This document shows positions 1 through 9,547 of a stretch of DNA of 64,000 nt, one piece after another (the stretch's first letter is position 1; every line of letters starts with the position of its first letter). Under the pieces are notes generated by a model that ran no database searches, had not been told where the DNA came from, and saw nothing but the letters and a program-made list of their open reading frames with translations. Made by a program: the position numbers and the translations under genes. Source of the stretch: Myxococcales bacterium (lineage in GTDB: Bacteria; Myxococcota_A; UBA9042); the NCBI GenBank assembly GCA_947491025.1, contig CANLIC010000002.1:62001-126000 (forward strand). Direction: 5' to 3'.

Positions 1-519
1 GTTGATGAGGACGAGGCCGATCTTGCGCAGCTCGGGCTCCAGGCCCTCCTGGATGCTGTGGCGGAAGGTGTCGCGGTCGCGGTTGATGTTCTCGATCTCG
101 AGCGAGGCGATGACCTGGCGCATCTGGCCGAAGATGATGTCGCGGGCCTGCTCCATGATCTGCTGGCGCGACAGGTCGAGGAGGCGGACCGCCGCGTTCT
201 GCATGACCGCGGGCTCCGTGCCGATCGCGACCGTGAAGACGGACGGCACGTTGATGCGGATGTTCTCCATCGACAGCGCGCCCTTGAGCGGGATCTCGAT
301 CTGGAGCGGATCGAGGTGAAGGTACGCGTAGTTCTGGATCAGCGGCCAGACGAACGCGCCGCCGCCGTGCATGCACTTGGCCGACTGTCCGCCGCCGACC
401 TTGCCGTAGACCACCAGGATCTGGTTCGACGGGCAGCGCCGGTAGCGCTTGACCACCAGCAGCATGAAGCTAAATGCGACCAGCGTCGCCATAATCGCCA
501 TGATCACCAAGGCATCCAT
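1..519 (-). CDS. Flotillin-like SPFH/band-7 protein (5' part only)
   Basis: The first 173 codons are present and the gene runs off the left edge. The protein opens with a hydrophobic anchor (about residues 3-23), then a basic stretch (VKRYRRC) and an SPFH-type domain with short beta-strands and an Arg-rich helix (VRLLDLSRQQIMEQA). This matches flotillins (FloT/YuaG), which scaffold membrane microdomains on the cytoplasmic face. The ATG at 519 is preceded by a clear AGGAGG. An NfeD-type gene lies 61 bp upstream on the same strand, the classic NfeD-flotillin pairing (yuaF-yuaG in Bacillus). The C-terminal coiled coil is outside the window, so a related SPFH protein cannot be fully excluded. Confidence 0.88.
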   Translation of the reverse strand, partial: MDALVIMAIMATLVAFSFMLLVVKRYRRCPSNQILVVYGKVGGGQSAKCMHGGGAFVWPLIQNYAYLHLDPLQIEIPLKGALSMENIRINVPSVFTVAIGTEPAVMQNAAVRLLDLSRQQIMEQARDIIFGQMRQVIASLEIENINRDRDTFRHSIQEGLEPELRKIGLVLIN

Positions 520-580
520 CGGTTCCCCTCCTCTGGCGCGGAACGGTCGGCGTTGGCCAGACCCCGCGCCCCTTGTCGCA

Positions 581-1126
581 TCAGATGCGCGAAACCTCGA
601 AGCAATCGCCCGGCAAGCGGCGGACGACGCGGACGCTGGCACCGGTTGGAATCGTGGGGCCATCGGTCTGCGCCAGCAGCTCGACCTCGCGGCCGCGCAG
701 CTCGACGATGATCTTGCCCTGCCCACCGCCCTGCGGGATGACCAGGTAGACGCGCGCCGTGGCGCCGACCGCTTCCTCGAGGTCGACCGTGCCGCTCGAC
801 TGCAGCTTGGACAGCCCTCGCATCAGGAACATCACCATCGCACCGGCGACCATGCCGCCGCCGAGGGCGATCGTCAGCCGCAGGGCGTCGCTTTCGACCC
901 CGGCTTGGGTCGCGGCGAGCCCGGCGAGGCCGAAGAACGCCGCGAAAGCGCTGAGGGTCTTGAACGAGAGGATGCCGAAAAAGAGGTTGCCGTCGCCCTC
1001 GTGGGCCTCGATATCGTGACCCATGTCGTGGTCGCTGTCGCCGCCGAGGCCGAGCAGTTGCATGGCGACTTGGGCCAAAAGCGCGGTACAGCCGACGGCC
1101 GCCGTGATCGTGTACACGAGATCCAT
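581..1126 (-). CDS. NfeD-family membrane protein (OB-fold partner of flotillin)
   Basis: The 181-residue protein has three hydrophobic segments (about 4-26, 54-74 and 84-104). A soluble C-terminal domain (about 113-181) follows, starting GTVDLEEAVG and rich in beta-strands, as in NfeD/YuaF OB-fold domains. No ClpP-class protease domain is present, so this is the short NfeD1b-type form that accompanies flotillin. A His/Asp-rich loop (GDSDHDMGHD) lies between the first and second membrane segments. It is the first gene of a two-gene unit with the flotillin gene. The likely role is organising membrane microdomains together with flotillin. Confidence 0.82.
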   Translation of the reverse strand: MDLVYTITAAVGCTALLAQVAMQLLGLGGDSDHDMGHDIEAHEGDGNLFFGILSFKTLSAFAAFFGLAGLAATQAGVESDALRLTIALGGGMVAGAMVMFLMRGLSKLQSSGTVDLEEAVGATARVYLVIPQGGGQGKIIVELRGREVELLAQTDGPTIPTGASVRVVRRLPGDCFEVSRI

Positions 1127-1228
1127 GGGGCCCTCCCTGGGCAGTGCGGAGCGACTTTACGCGGGCGCGCGCGGCTTGACCAGGGTCATGGCTGGCGCAA
1201 TGCGGTCGGGCCGAGGGGGGCGCTCGGT

Positions 1229-4200
1229 CTAGAAACCGCTGATCAGCGTGCTGTAGTCGGTCGGGGACGACACGACGCTGACCTTCTCGCCCGTCTGCGA
1301 GTAGCCCCGTTGGCCCCAACAGCGAACGTTGCCAGCTCCGGCCCGGACGCAGAAGGCCCGGTCGCCGCTGACGATCTGCAAGGCGCCGGTGACGTTTCCG
1401 ACGGTGTGGGGCTGTTGATCCGCGGAAATGGTCGCGGCGTTGCCCTGCCCAAGCTGCGCGTCAAAAGAACCGCCCCAGCAGCGGACCGTGCCATCGGCGA
1501 GGACGGCGCAACCGGTACCAGAGCATGGATTCCCGATCGCGGAGGCATCGGTCAGCGCCACTTCCAGGGCGCCCGAGATGCCCACCACTTTTTGCGGGAT
1601 GTGGTAGGTCGCGCCCGAGGCCTTTGCGCCGAGGTAGTTGATCGCAGCGTTGCCGTTGTAGCCCCAGCAGTAGACGGCCTTCTCGGCGTCGGCGCTGATG
1701 GCGCAGGTCACACAAGCGGAGGCCGCGACGCGGACCATCGCCGGCCCATTCACCTTGATCGGCTGCGTGATCGCCCCGACCGCAGCGAGGCCGCCTTCGC
1801 CGTACTTGTTGGCGCCCCAGCAGTAGACCTCCTTGCCGTTGGTGGATGCACAGGTGCGACCGGGGGCCATGGCGAGCCCGGCGACGTTGGAGATGCCTGC
1901 GACGGTGCTGATCGGCTTGGGACCACCGGTGACGCCGATGCCCAACTCGCCGTCCTGGTTTCGGCCCCAGCAGCGCAGGTGCTGCGATGCGTCGGTGGTC
2001 GTGGCGCAAGAGTGGCTGGTGCCGACGAAGAGGGCGGTGGCCGGCGGGTTCGTGCTGATGGTCACGGGGGTCTCGATCTGGGCCGGATTGGTCGAGATGC
2101 CGGCGACATACTGGGTTGGGTTGGCACCCCAGCAGCTGATGTCGCCCGTGGCGCCCAGCACGCAGCCGATGCGGGGGCTGGAGCGTGAGCTCGGATCCAG
2201 TTCAGCCGGGATGGGAATGGCGGCGTCGATGAGCTTTTGGGTGTGGCCCGGCATCGCGCCGCCGCCGACCGAATTGCCAAAAGCGTAGCGGTCACCAAGG
2301 GTATCGACCACGAAGACGCCGCCGACCCCGCGCAGCGCCGTGGCGTCCGCCACTTCTTTGGCGTCTTCGGCGCGCAGGACGGCGCTTGGCACGTAGGGGT
2401 CGCGGGCCGCTCCCGGGCTGTAGCGACCCAGAACGCCGGTCTCGTTGCTGCCCCAGCAGGTGAGGCCGATCCCATCGACCGCGCACACCGCCGAGGCGGA
2501 CTGGCCACCGCGCGACCCGAACGGCACGCCATTGAGCGTGGTCCACGTCGCCGTGTCCTTGAAGCCGGTGTTGCCGATCTGTCCTTGATCGCCGCGGCCC
2601 CAGACGACGAAGTTACCATTGAGGGCTTGGACATAGGTGGTGTTGTCGCCGCAGTGGACCTGCCCCGCCGAGAAGCCGAACATGCCTTGGCCGCTAGCGG
2701 GGACGATGGCGGCAGCCGGCGCGAGCGCAAGGGAGCTGTTGCCGATCTGGCCGTAGAGGCCATGGCCCCAGCAGTGCACCTTGTTGTCGGTGGTCCGTGC
2801 GCAGGAGTGGCGGAGGCCGGCGCACATCTGGGTCACGCCGGTCAGCGTCGCCGCTGACGTCGTTACCACAGGCTTGGCGTCGGCGGGGGCGACGGCGCCG
2901 CCGGGCAAGGGCATTCCGGTGCCGAGCTGGGCAAACACATTGCCGTTGCCCCAACACCGAACCTCGCCCTTGTGCTGCCACGCGCAGGTGTGCTCCAGCC
3001 CGACCGTCACCCCGACCCACGGCTTGCCGCCGACGGTGGCCAGCGTCAACGTGAATTTTCCTTGGCCATCCATGCAGTAGACGTCACCGCCATGCACGGT
3101 GGCGCATGCCTTCTGGTTGCGCACGGCGATCCAGGTGACGGGGGGCACGTTGGCGATCGGCTTGGCGATGTCGAACGCGGACACCGCCGAGCCCCAACAG
3201 TGGAGCGCGCCGTTGGTTTTGACGAAGCAAGCCAGGCGATCGCCGACGGAGACCAGCTGGGCGTCGTCGGTGCCGGCGATCTTGCCGACGTTGTGGGCGA
3301 TGTTGGGCGTAGCGCCTGGGAGCATGGCGCTGACCGCCCAGCCGAAGCCGTAGACTGACGTGGTGTTGAGGTCGTCATAGATGAAGGCGCCCGTGGTGGG
3401 GCCGGTTGCGATCGTTGGGGCGCCGGTGATCGCGACGCAGGCACCGGAGGCACAGGCTCCGCCGACGCAATTCGTCCCGTCGGGCATGGACGCGACCTTG
3501 CAGCCCGTGGCGGGTTCACAGCTCCAGGCCTTGCAGAGGTTGCCATCGTCACAATCGACGGGCTGCCCGCCCTTGCAGGCGCCGCCGGCGCAGGCCTCGT
3601 TGGTGGTGCAGGCGTTGCCGTCCTGGCAGAGGTAGCCGTCGAAAGCCGGGATGGAGGTGCAGCCCTTGTCGGCGTCGCACCAGTCGACCGTGCAGGGGGC
3701 GCCATCGTCGCATCCCGTGGGCGCGAATCCGTCGCACTTGAGGCCCTTGCCACAGGTCGGGTGCTGCTGGCTGTCGATGACCAAGGTGAAGGGCGCATTG
3801 GTGCCGACTTTGCCGCCAACGGTGGCGCCCGCGAGTACGACGGCGCCGCCCGCGAGCGATACCAGGCTGGAGGACTTTGCGGCCTGCGGCAGCTCGAGGG
3901 CGCGCTGCGACAGGAGGGCGCCGGTCGCGCCATAGGCGGCGATGAAGGGCACCCACTTGCCGGACGCCAGGGAGTGGCCGCTGAGGTGCATGATGCCCGT
4001 CTTGCCGCGGGTCACGCCGGTCAAGGTCGCGTCCTTGAAGGGCAGCGCGACGTCGAGGGCGGGGATTGCGGTCTGCGGCGAGACGCGCGCCAACCGCGTC
4101 AGCGTACCGTCGACGGTGTGGGAGAGGGTCGAGACGAGCCAGAGATCGCCATGGATGGAGCGCGCGACGTCGACCACTTGTTGGCTGCCGTTACCATTGA

Positions 4201-7200
4201 GCGTGGCGCCCGCGATGACGCTGATGGGCTGACCGGTCTTTGACTCGATGATCTGCAGCTTGATCGGGGCGTTGTTGGTTCCGACGGGCAGCACGCCAGC
4301 GAGCAGGAAGCGGTCTGTACCGGCGGCGACCACGCGCGCCGGATGGAAGGTCTCGCCGCTGATGGTCGGCACGATCAGCTGCAGAGCGTCGCCCTTCTTG
4401 TTGAATTTGCCAAAACGCTTGCCGGCCGTCGAGACGACGCCGAGCTCGCCATCGCCGAGGTGGATGGCATCGTCGACCGAGACCACCGCCGTCGCGGACG
4501 AGAAGTCGATTTCGGTCTCGAACTTGCCCAAGCCTGCGTCCTCAACGATGAAGCCGCGGTCCACGCCAGCCACCTTGCCAACGCCGCCGTACCACTGGAC
4601 ATCGCCGAATGGGAAGGACGCCTTGAAGCTGACGTCTGTGAAGCCCTTGGGTGTGTCGAGGGCGATGGCCGCCGGTGGGGCGTTGGGCGCCGGGTTGATG
4701 TTGTCTGTGATCCAAGACCACTTGCCATTGCCGCTGTTGAAGCCGAAGGCGCCGACCGATTCGCTCCCGGTCGCAAAGAGGCGCGGCGGGGCGGTATCGC
4801 CTGCGATGGGGTCGGTCGCGACGACGCCGCTGAAGTTGGTCGGGGCAGGCGTCGTGCAAGCTCCCGATTGGCAGGTCGCCGGGTTGGCGCAGGCCCAGAG
4901 CCCGCTGCAGAGCTTGCCATCGGCAGCCTTGGTGAAGACGCAGCCGCTGGACTTGTCGCAGGTGTCGGTCGTGCAGAGGTTGTCGTCGTTACAAACGACC
5001 GCAAGGCCAGCCTTGCAGCTCCCGGCCGCGCAGACCTCATCGGTCGTGCAGGCGTCACCGTCGTTACAGGCCTTGTCGAGCGGGAAATGGACGCAGCCCT
5101 TGGCGGCGTCACAGGAGTCGGCGGTGCAGACGTTCTTGTCGTCGCAGTCCAAGGGCCCCGTCGGCTTGCAGAGGCCCTTGTCGCAAGCGTCGCCAATGCT
5201 GCAGGGGTTGTTGTCGTCGCATGGGCCTGACTTCGGGCTGTAAACGCAGCCCTTGGCGGCGTCACAGATGTCGCTGGTACAGGCCTTGCCGTCATTGCAC
5301 ACGGTCGCGCCCTGGCCGGCGCAGACGCCCTTGAGGCAAAGGTCATCCTTGGTGCAGAGGTCGCCATCGTCGCAGAGGCCGGCGTTGTTCGCGACCTGAC
5401 AGCCCTTTTGGGAGTCGCAGCTGTCGTCGGTGCACGGGTTGCCGTCGTCGCACGGGACATCTTGCCCCTTGCAGGCGCCGCCGATGCAGCCATCGGCCTT
5501 GGTGCATGCGTCTCCGTCATCGCAGGGCCCACTTGTCTGTGCGGTCTGGCAGCCCTGCTGGTTGTCGCAGGTGTCTTTTGTGCATGGGTTGCTGTCGTCG
5601 CAGGCCTTGACGCCCGTTCCCTTGCAGGCACCGCCGGTGCAGGCGTCGCCCGTCGAGCATGCCTTGCCATCGTCGCACGGCGCGCTGTTCGGCAACGCCA
5701 AGCAACCTTTCGGCACTTGGCAGCTATCCGTTGTGCACGGGTTGCCGTCGTCGCACTGCAGGGTGCCCGACCCCTTGCATGCGCCGCCAGAGCAGACATC
5801 GCTCGTCGTGCAGAGGTTGCCATCATCGCAGGGCACGCTGTTCGGCAACGCCAAGCAACCCTGCGGCATCTGGCAGCTATCGGTGGTGCACGGGTTGTTG
5901 TCATCGCACTTGAAGGCGCCCGCGCCCTTGCACGCGCCGCCGGAGCAGACATCGCCCGTCGTGCAGAGGTCGCCGTCATCGCAGGACGCGTCGTTCGCCA
6001 CCGACTGGCAGCCCTGCTGCTTGTCGCAGCTCTCCTTGGTGCAGGGGTTGCTGTCGTCGCAGGTGACGATGCCTGCGCCCTTGCAGGCGCCAAGGACGCA
6101 GAGATCGTCCTTGGAACATGCGTCGCCGTCATCGCAGATCTCGGCGTTGGGCACGGTCTGACAGCCCTTCTGCTTGTCGCACATGTCGGTCCTGCAGGGG
6201 TTGCTGTCGTCGCAGAGGGTCTTGCCCTGCGCCTTGCAGGCGCCACCGACGCAGCCGTCGCCCGACGTGCAGGCGTCGCCGTCGGTGCAGGTCCCGCCAT
6301 TCGCGGTCGTCTGGCAGCCCTTCTGCTTGTCGCAGCTATCGGTCGTACAGGGGTTGGCGTCGTCACAGGGCGTCGGCCCGAGCGGCAGGCCAACGCAGGC
6401 GCCACCTTTGCAGGTGTCGGCCTTGCTGCAAGCGTCGTCGTCGTCGCAGGGCTTGCCTTCGTGGGACGGCTTCGGCTCGCACTTGCCGCTGGCCTTCTGG
6501 CAGGTCGGCACCTGGCAGGCGAAGAGTCCGCTGCCGACAGCGTCGGCTGGTGGGCACGTCACCACGGTGGCGGGGTTGACCTTGCAGTTGGGCGGCCCGG
6601 CGAGCTTGTCGCAGTAGAGCTTGCCGTTGCAGGCGTCGCCGTCCTCGAAGGGCCCACAGTCGCCATCTTCCCAGCACAGGCAGGTCTCGAGAAGCAGCTT
6701 GCAGGCGCCGGCCTGACACGCCTCAGCGGTGCAGACAAAGCCGTCGGTGTCACAGGTCGCCGCGTCCGGCAGCGCTATCGCCTTGCACTTGCCGTCCTTG
6801 CTGTCGCATTGCATCGGCTTGCAGGGGCCATCGCCGTCGCTTGTGCAGACCGGCACGCTCGCCGGATTGGGCAGGCAATTGCCGCTCGGTTTGTCGCAGT
6901 AAAGGCTGCCGTTGCAGGGGTTGCCGTCGTCGAAGCTGTCGCAGTCTCCGTCCTTCTGGCAGGGGCATTTGGGTCCGCCTTTCTTGCAGGAGCCGCTCTT
7001 GCAGGTGTCAAGGCCGGTGCACCAGCTGCCGTCGGCCTCGCAGGGGCCGCCGTCGTTCTTGCCGACTTCATTGCAGAGTCCGGTCTTCTTGTCGCAGACG
7101 TTGTCCGCGCAGAGTGGATCTTCGGCCGGTGGGCAATCGACGAGCGTGGCCGGGTTGGCCTTACAGATGCCGGCCGGTTTGTGGCAGTAGAGCTTTGCGC

Positions 7201-8491
7201 AGCCGTTGTCGCCGGCGTACTTGGCGCAGTCTGCGGTGGAATTGCAGAGGCATTTGCCCTCTTTGGCGGCGCACTCTCCACCCAGGCAGCTCTCGTTCGT
7301 GCTGCAATCCCAGCCGTCGTCGCAGGGCGCGCCGTCGGCAGCGGGCGTGAGCTTGCACTGTCCGGTCACAGGGTTGCAGGCATTGGCGACGCAGGCGGTG
7401 TCGAGGTTGTTGGCGCAGAGGACGACGGTCGCCGGGTTCAGCGTGCACTTGCCGTCGACGTTGTTGCAGAAGAGCGTACCGTTGCAGAGATTTCCGTCAT
7501 CGAAGGGCGCACAGTCGGCGTCAGACTTGCAGTCACAGGCGGCCTGCAGCGCGCCAGGCGCGCAGGTGCCGGACTGGCAGGTGTCGGCGGAGCAGCTGGA
7601 GCCATCGAGGTCGCAGCCGGCGCCCTCTGGGAGGGGCGCGACCTTGCAAGTGCCGTCGGCTGGCTGACATTGGCTCTTCATGCACGCGGTGTTGCCCTCG
7701 GCTGGGCAAGCGATGACGGTGGCGGGATTGACCTTGCAGCCCGGCTTGCCGTCGGACTTGTCGCAATAGAGCGTGCCGTTGCAAGGGTTCTTGTCGTTCT
7801 GGCCAGCACAGTCGCTGTCGACCTGGCAGGCGCAGCTCGAGGGTCCGCTGCAGACACCGTCGGCGCAGGCGTCAGGGCTGGTGCAGGCTTCGCCGTCGTC
7901 GCAGGGCGTGCCCTTCCCCACAGGCATCAAGGTGCAGGCCCCGGTGGCCGGCAGGCAGGTGTTCTTGCTGCACGCGGTGTCCCCGTCGGCGTTGCAGGTC
8001 ACGATGCTCGCCGGCAGCGAGGCGCAGATGGGCTTGTCGAGGGCGGTGTCGCAGAAGAGCTTGCCGTTGCAGAGGTCGCCGTCCTCTTTGGCGAGGCAAT
8101 CTTGGTCGCTCTGGCACTCGCACGCCTTGGCGCCGACGCAGCTACCGTTGGAGCACGCCTCGTCGGCGGTGCAGGGGTCGTTGTCAGCGCACGCTTGGCC
8201 GTCGGCGACCGGCGCCGTGCCACAGGTGCCCTCGATGGTGCAGACGGCCTTCAAGCAAGGCTGCGCCGCGGCCGGGCAGTCGTCGGCGGTCTTGCAGACG
8301 CCGTGTTGAATGTCGACGCCGAGGCCGTCGGCGATGTCCGAGGCCCCGCCGCCAGAGGGCGGCGGCTCTTCTTGCTCGCAAGCGGCGAGCCAAAGCGCGA
8401 CGGCGATCTTGATCGCGTGCGCCGACAAGTGCCTGTGCGCAGCGCCGTGCCGTTGGCTGCACCACGGTGCGAAAAGGGCCTTGCTGCGCAT
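1229..8491 (-). CDS. Giant Cys-rich repeat lipoprotein with C-terminal RCC1-like repeats
   Basis: A 2420-residue secreted lipoprotein. A basic N-region and hydrophobic stretch end in the lipobox LAAC (Cys38), and the ATG at 8491 has AGGAGG four bases upstream. Residues from about 60 to 1180 are Asp/Cys-rich disulfide modules (CDDGNPCTTDSC...GC type). A beta-rich region of about 300 residues follows, then two more Cys modules. The C-terminal third holds RCC1-like repeats with repeated HSCA...CWG and YGQIG motifs, expected to form a beta-propeller. Disulfides and Asp clusters suggest a rigid, possibly calcium-binding stalk presenting the propeller outside the cell. Ligand and function are unknown. 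The gene stands alone, with the NfeD gene 102 bp downstream. Confidence 0.85.
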   Translation of the reverse strand: MRSKALFAPWCSQRHGAAHRHLSAHAIKIAVALWLAACEQEEPPPSGGGASDIADGLGVDIQHGVCKTADDCPAAAQPCLKAVCTIEGTCGTAPVADGQACADNDPCTADEACSNGSCVGAKACECQSDQDCLAKEDGDLCNGKLFCDTALDKPICASLPASIVTCNADGDTACSKNTCLPATGACTLMPVGKGTPCDDGEACTSPDACADGVCSGPSSCACQVDSDCAGQNDKNPCNGTLYCDKSDGKPGCKVNPATVIACPAEGNTACMKSQCQPADGTCKVAPLPEGAGCDLDGSSCSADTCQSGTCAPGALQAACDCKSDADCAPFDDGNLCNGTLFCNNVDGKCTLNPATVVLCANNLDTACVANACNPVTGQCKLTPAADGAPCDDGWDCSTNESCLGGECAAKEGKCLCNSTADCAKYAGDNGCAKLYCHKPAGICKANPATLVDCPPAEDPLCADNVCDKKTGLCNEVGKNDGGPCEADGSWCTGLDTCKSGSCKKGGPKCPCQKDGDCDSFDDGNPCNGSLYCDKPSGNCLPNPASVPVCTSDGDGPCKPMQCDSKDGKCKAIALPDAATCDTDGFVCTAEACQAGACKLLLETCLCWEDGDCGPFEDGDACNGKLYCDKLAGPPNCKVNPATVVTCPPADAVGSGLFACQVPTCQKASGKCEPKPSHEGKPCDDDDACSKADTCKGGACVGLPLGPTPCDDANPCTTDSCDKQKGCQTTANGGTCTDGDACTSGDGCVGGACKAQGKTLCDDSNPCRTDMCDKQKGCQTVPNAEICDDGDACSKDDLCVLGACKGAGIVTCDDSNPCTKESCDKQQGCQSVANDASCDDGDLCTTGDVCSGGACKGAGAFKCDDNNPCTTDSCQMPQGCLALPNSVPCDDGNLCTTSDVCSGGACKGSGTLQCDDGNPCTTDSCQVPKGCLALPNSAPCDDGKACSTGDACTGGACKGTGVKACDDSNPCTKDTCDNQQGCQTAQTSGPCDDGDACTKADGCIGGACKGQDVPCDDGNPCTDDSCDSQKGCQVANNAGLCDDGDLCTKDDLCLKGVCAGQGATVCNDGKACTSDICDAAKGCVYSPKSGPCDDNNPCSIGDACDKGLCKPTGPLDCDDKNVCTADSCDAAKGCVHFPLDKACNDGDACTTDEVCAAGSCKAGLAVVCNDDNLCTTDTCDKSSGCVFTKAADGKLCSGLWACANPATCQSGACTTPAPTNFSGVVATDPIAGDTAPPRLFATGSESVGAFGFNSGNGKWSWITDNINPAPNAPPAAIALDTPKGFTDVSFKASFPFGDVQWYGGVGKVAGVDRGFIVEDAGLGKFETEIDFSSATAVVSVDDAIHLGDGELGVVSTAGKRFGKFNKKGDALQLIVPTISGETFHPARVVAAGTDRFLLAGVLPVGTNNAPIKLQIIESKTGQPISVIAGATLNGNGSQQVVDVARSIHGDLWLVSTLSHTVDGTLTRLARVSPQTAIPALDVALPFKDATLTGVTRGKTGIMHLSGHSLASGKWVPFIAAYGATGALLSQRALELPQAAKSSSLVSLAGGAVVLAGATVGGKVGTNAPFTLVIDSQQHPTCGKGLKCDGFAPTGCDDGAPCTVDWCDADKGCTSIPAFDGYLCQDGNACTTNEACAGGACKGGQPVDCDDGNLCKAWSCEPATGCKVASMPDGTNCVGGACASGACVAITGAPTIATGPTTGAFIYDDLNTTSVYGFGWAVSAMLPGATPNIAHNVGKIAGTDDAQLVSVGDRLACFVKTNGALHCWGSAVSAFDIAKPIANVPPVTWIAVRNQKACATVHGGDVYCMDGQGKFTLTLATVGGKPWVGVTVGLEHTCAWQHKGEVRCWGNGNVFAQLGTGMPLPGGAVAPADAKPVVTTSAATLTGVTQMCAGLRHSCARTTDNKVHCWGHGLYGQIGNSSLALAPAAAIVPASGQGMFGFSAGQVHCGDNTTYVQALNGNFVVWGRGDQGQIGNTGFKDTATWTTLNGVPFGSRGGQSASAVCAVDGIGLTCWGSNETGVLGRYSPGAARDPYVPSAVLRAEDAKEVADATALRGVGGVFVVDTLGDRYAFGNSVGGGAMPGHTQKLIDAAIPIPAELDPSSRSSPRIGCVLGATGDISCWGANPTQYVAGISTNPAQIETPVTISTNPPATALFVGTSHSCATTTDASQHLRCWGRNQDGELGIGVTGGPKPISTVAGISNVAGLAMAPGRTCASTNGKEVYCWGANKYGEGGLAAVGAITQPIKVNGPAMVRVAASACVTCAISADAEKAVYCWGYNGNAAINYLGAKASGATYHIPQKVVGISGALEVALTDASAIGNPCSGTGCAVLADGTVRCWGGSFDAQLGQGNAATISADQQPHTVGNVTGALQIVSGDRAFCVRAGAGNVRCWGQRGYSQTGEKVSVVSSPTDYSTLISGF
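4905..8300 (-). repeat. Cys-rich repeat region inside the giant RCC1 lipoprotein gene
   Basis: The encoded modules alternate between two types: CDDxNPCTxDxCDxxxGC, and CDDGDxCTxxDxCxxGxCKG. The block about 4930-6372 contains ten consecutive paired units of roughly 46-51 residues. Upstream (about 6400-8250) the units are longer and include CNGxLYCDK segments. Two neighbouring units near 5684-5750 and 5837-5903 are almost identical at DNA level, offset by 153 bp, which points to recent unit duplication. Confidence 0.85.
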
Positions 8492-8656
8492 CGCACCTCC
8501 TTGGCTGGGACCGCCTCGGCCGCGCCGACGTCGCAGTCTATCTGAGAGGCGCGCCGATGCGCGAGCCTGAGTGAGGTGCTGCGTGCGAAGCCGTGCGCCA
8601 GGCTTAGCGGTCGCCTGACGCGATTTGCGCGCCGGAGCACACGCCCCAGCGCCAGT

Positions 8657-9547
8657 TCAGGGCGCGCCAGGGTAGGCGTAGAAGCCCTCGCCTGTCTTCT
8701 TGCCGAGCTTTCCCGCGGCCACCAGGTCGCGCAGCAGCTGGGGCGGCGCGAAGCGCACGGGATCGATCTCGCGGGCCAGGGTTTCGGCGATTGCCAGACG
8801 CACGTCGAGGCCCACCAGATCGGTCAAGGCGAGCGGTCCCATCGGGTGGCGGTACCCAAGGGTCATGGCGCGGTCGATGTCGGCGGCGCTGGCGACGCCC
8901 TCCTGCAGCATTCGAATGGCTTCGAGCCCGAGCGCCAATCCCAAACGACTGCTGGCGAAGCCGGCGACGTCGCGCACGACGATCGGCTCCTTGCCGAGCT
9001 GCCGAGCATAGGCGACGACGCGATCGAGGACCGAGTCATCCGTGGTGTCGGCGCGAACGACTTCCAGCAAAGGCTGCAAGTGCACGGGGTTGAAGAAGTG
9101 CATCCCGCAGAGGCGGGCCTGGGCGGCTGCAGGGAGCGACTCCGCCAGCAGCCGGAGCGGGATCGACGAGGTGTTGCTCGCCAGAACGGTGTCGGGGCCG
9201 GCGGCGGCGACGACCTGCGTCAGGAGCTGGCGCTTGAGGTCGAGCAGCTCCGGTACGGCCTCGATGACGAGGTCGGCGTCGGCGACAGCGGAGGAGAGCG
9301 TCGAGGCGGGCCGTAGCCGGGCAAGGGCGGCGTCACGCGCATCCGATGTCAGTTTCCCTTTGTCGACGCCAATTTGCAGGTTGCGCACCACGGCATCGAG
9401 GCCACGCTGGATCGCGGCATCGGTCACATCGTGCAGCGCGACGTCGCTGCCGGCGACCGCGGCGACCTGCGCGATGCCGTGCCCCATGGTGCCGGCGCCG
9501 ATGACGACGACCCGTTGAAACTCCAGCGGCCCTGCGCTCGGCGTCAT
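8657..9547 (-). CDS. 3-hydroxyacyl-CoA (3-hydroxybutyryl-CoA) dehydrogenase
   Basis: The 296-residue protein has an N-terminal NAD-binding Rossmann motif (GAGTMGHGIAQV, about 17-28). The catalytic-His region is HFFNPV, and the C-terminal 3HCDH domain contains GYRHPMGPLALTDLVG. The length matches single-function PaaH/FadB2-type dehydrogenases that oxidise 3-hydroxyacyl-CoA to 3-oxoacyl-CoA with NAD. Its ATG overlaps the stop of the upstream enoyl-CoA hydratase by four bases (ATGA), so the two are probably translationally coupled. As the last gene of a boxC-boxB operon, it plausibly acts on the 3-hydroxyadipyl-CoA formed downstream of benzoyl-CoA ring cleavage. That substrate is inferred from context. 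Confidence 0.9.
   Translation of the reverse strand: MTPSAGPLEFQRVVVIGAGTMGHGIAQVAAVAGSDVALHDVTDAAIQRGLDAVVRNLQIGVDKGKLTSDARDAALARLRPASTLSSAVADADLVIEAVPELLDLKRQLLTQVVAAAGPDTVLASNTSSIPLRLLAESLPAAAQARLCGMHFFNPVHLQPLLEVVRADTTDDSVLDRVVAYARQLGKEPIVVRDVAGFASSRLGLALGLEAIRMLQEGVASAADIDRAMTLGYRHPMGPLALTDLVGLDVRLAIAETLAREIDPVRFAPPQLLRDLVAAGKLGKKTGEGFYAYPGAP

Noticed and set aside
449..2188. 579-codon plus-strand frame over NfeD and the RCC1 region
   Set aside because: Antisense to two well-supported genes, low-complexity His/Arg/Asp/Ala composition, and no start context.
4905..6400. Regular short DNA repeats as a possible CRISPR array
   Set aside because: The period is tied to codons of the Cys modules, units are translated and diverged, and there are no unique spacers between identical repeats.
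5408..8545. 1045-codon open frame on the plus strand
   Set aside because: It is antisense to the Cys-repeat gene. The repeated CDDGNPC codons read without stops on the other strand and give monotonous Val/Ala/Gly repeats with no domain. No ribosome site or known family is present.
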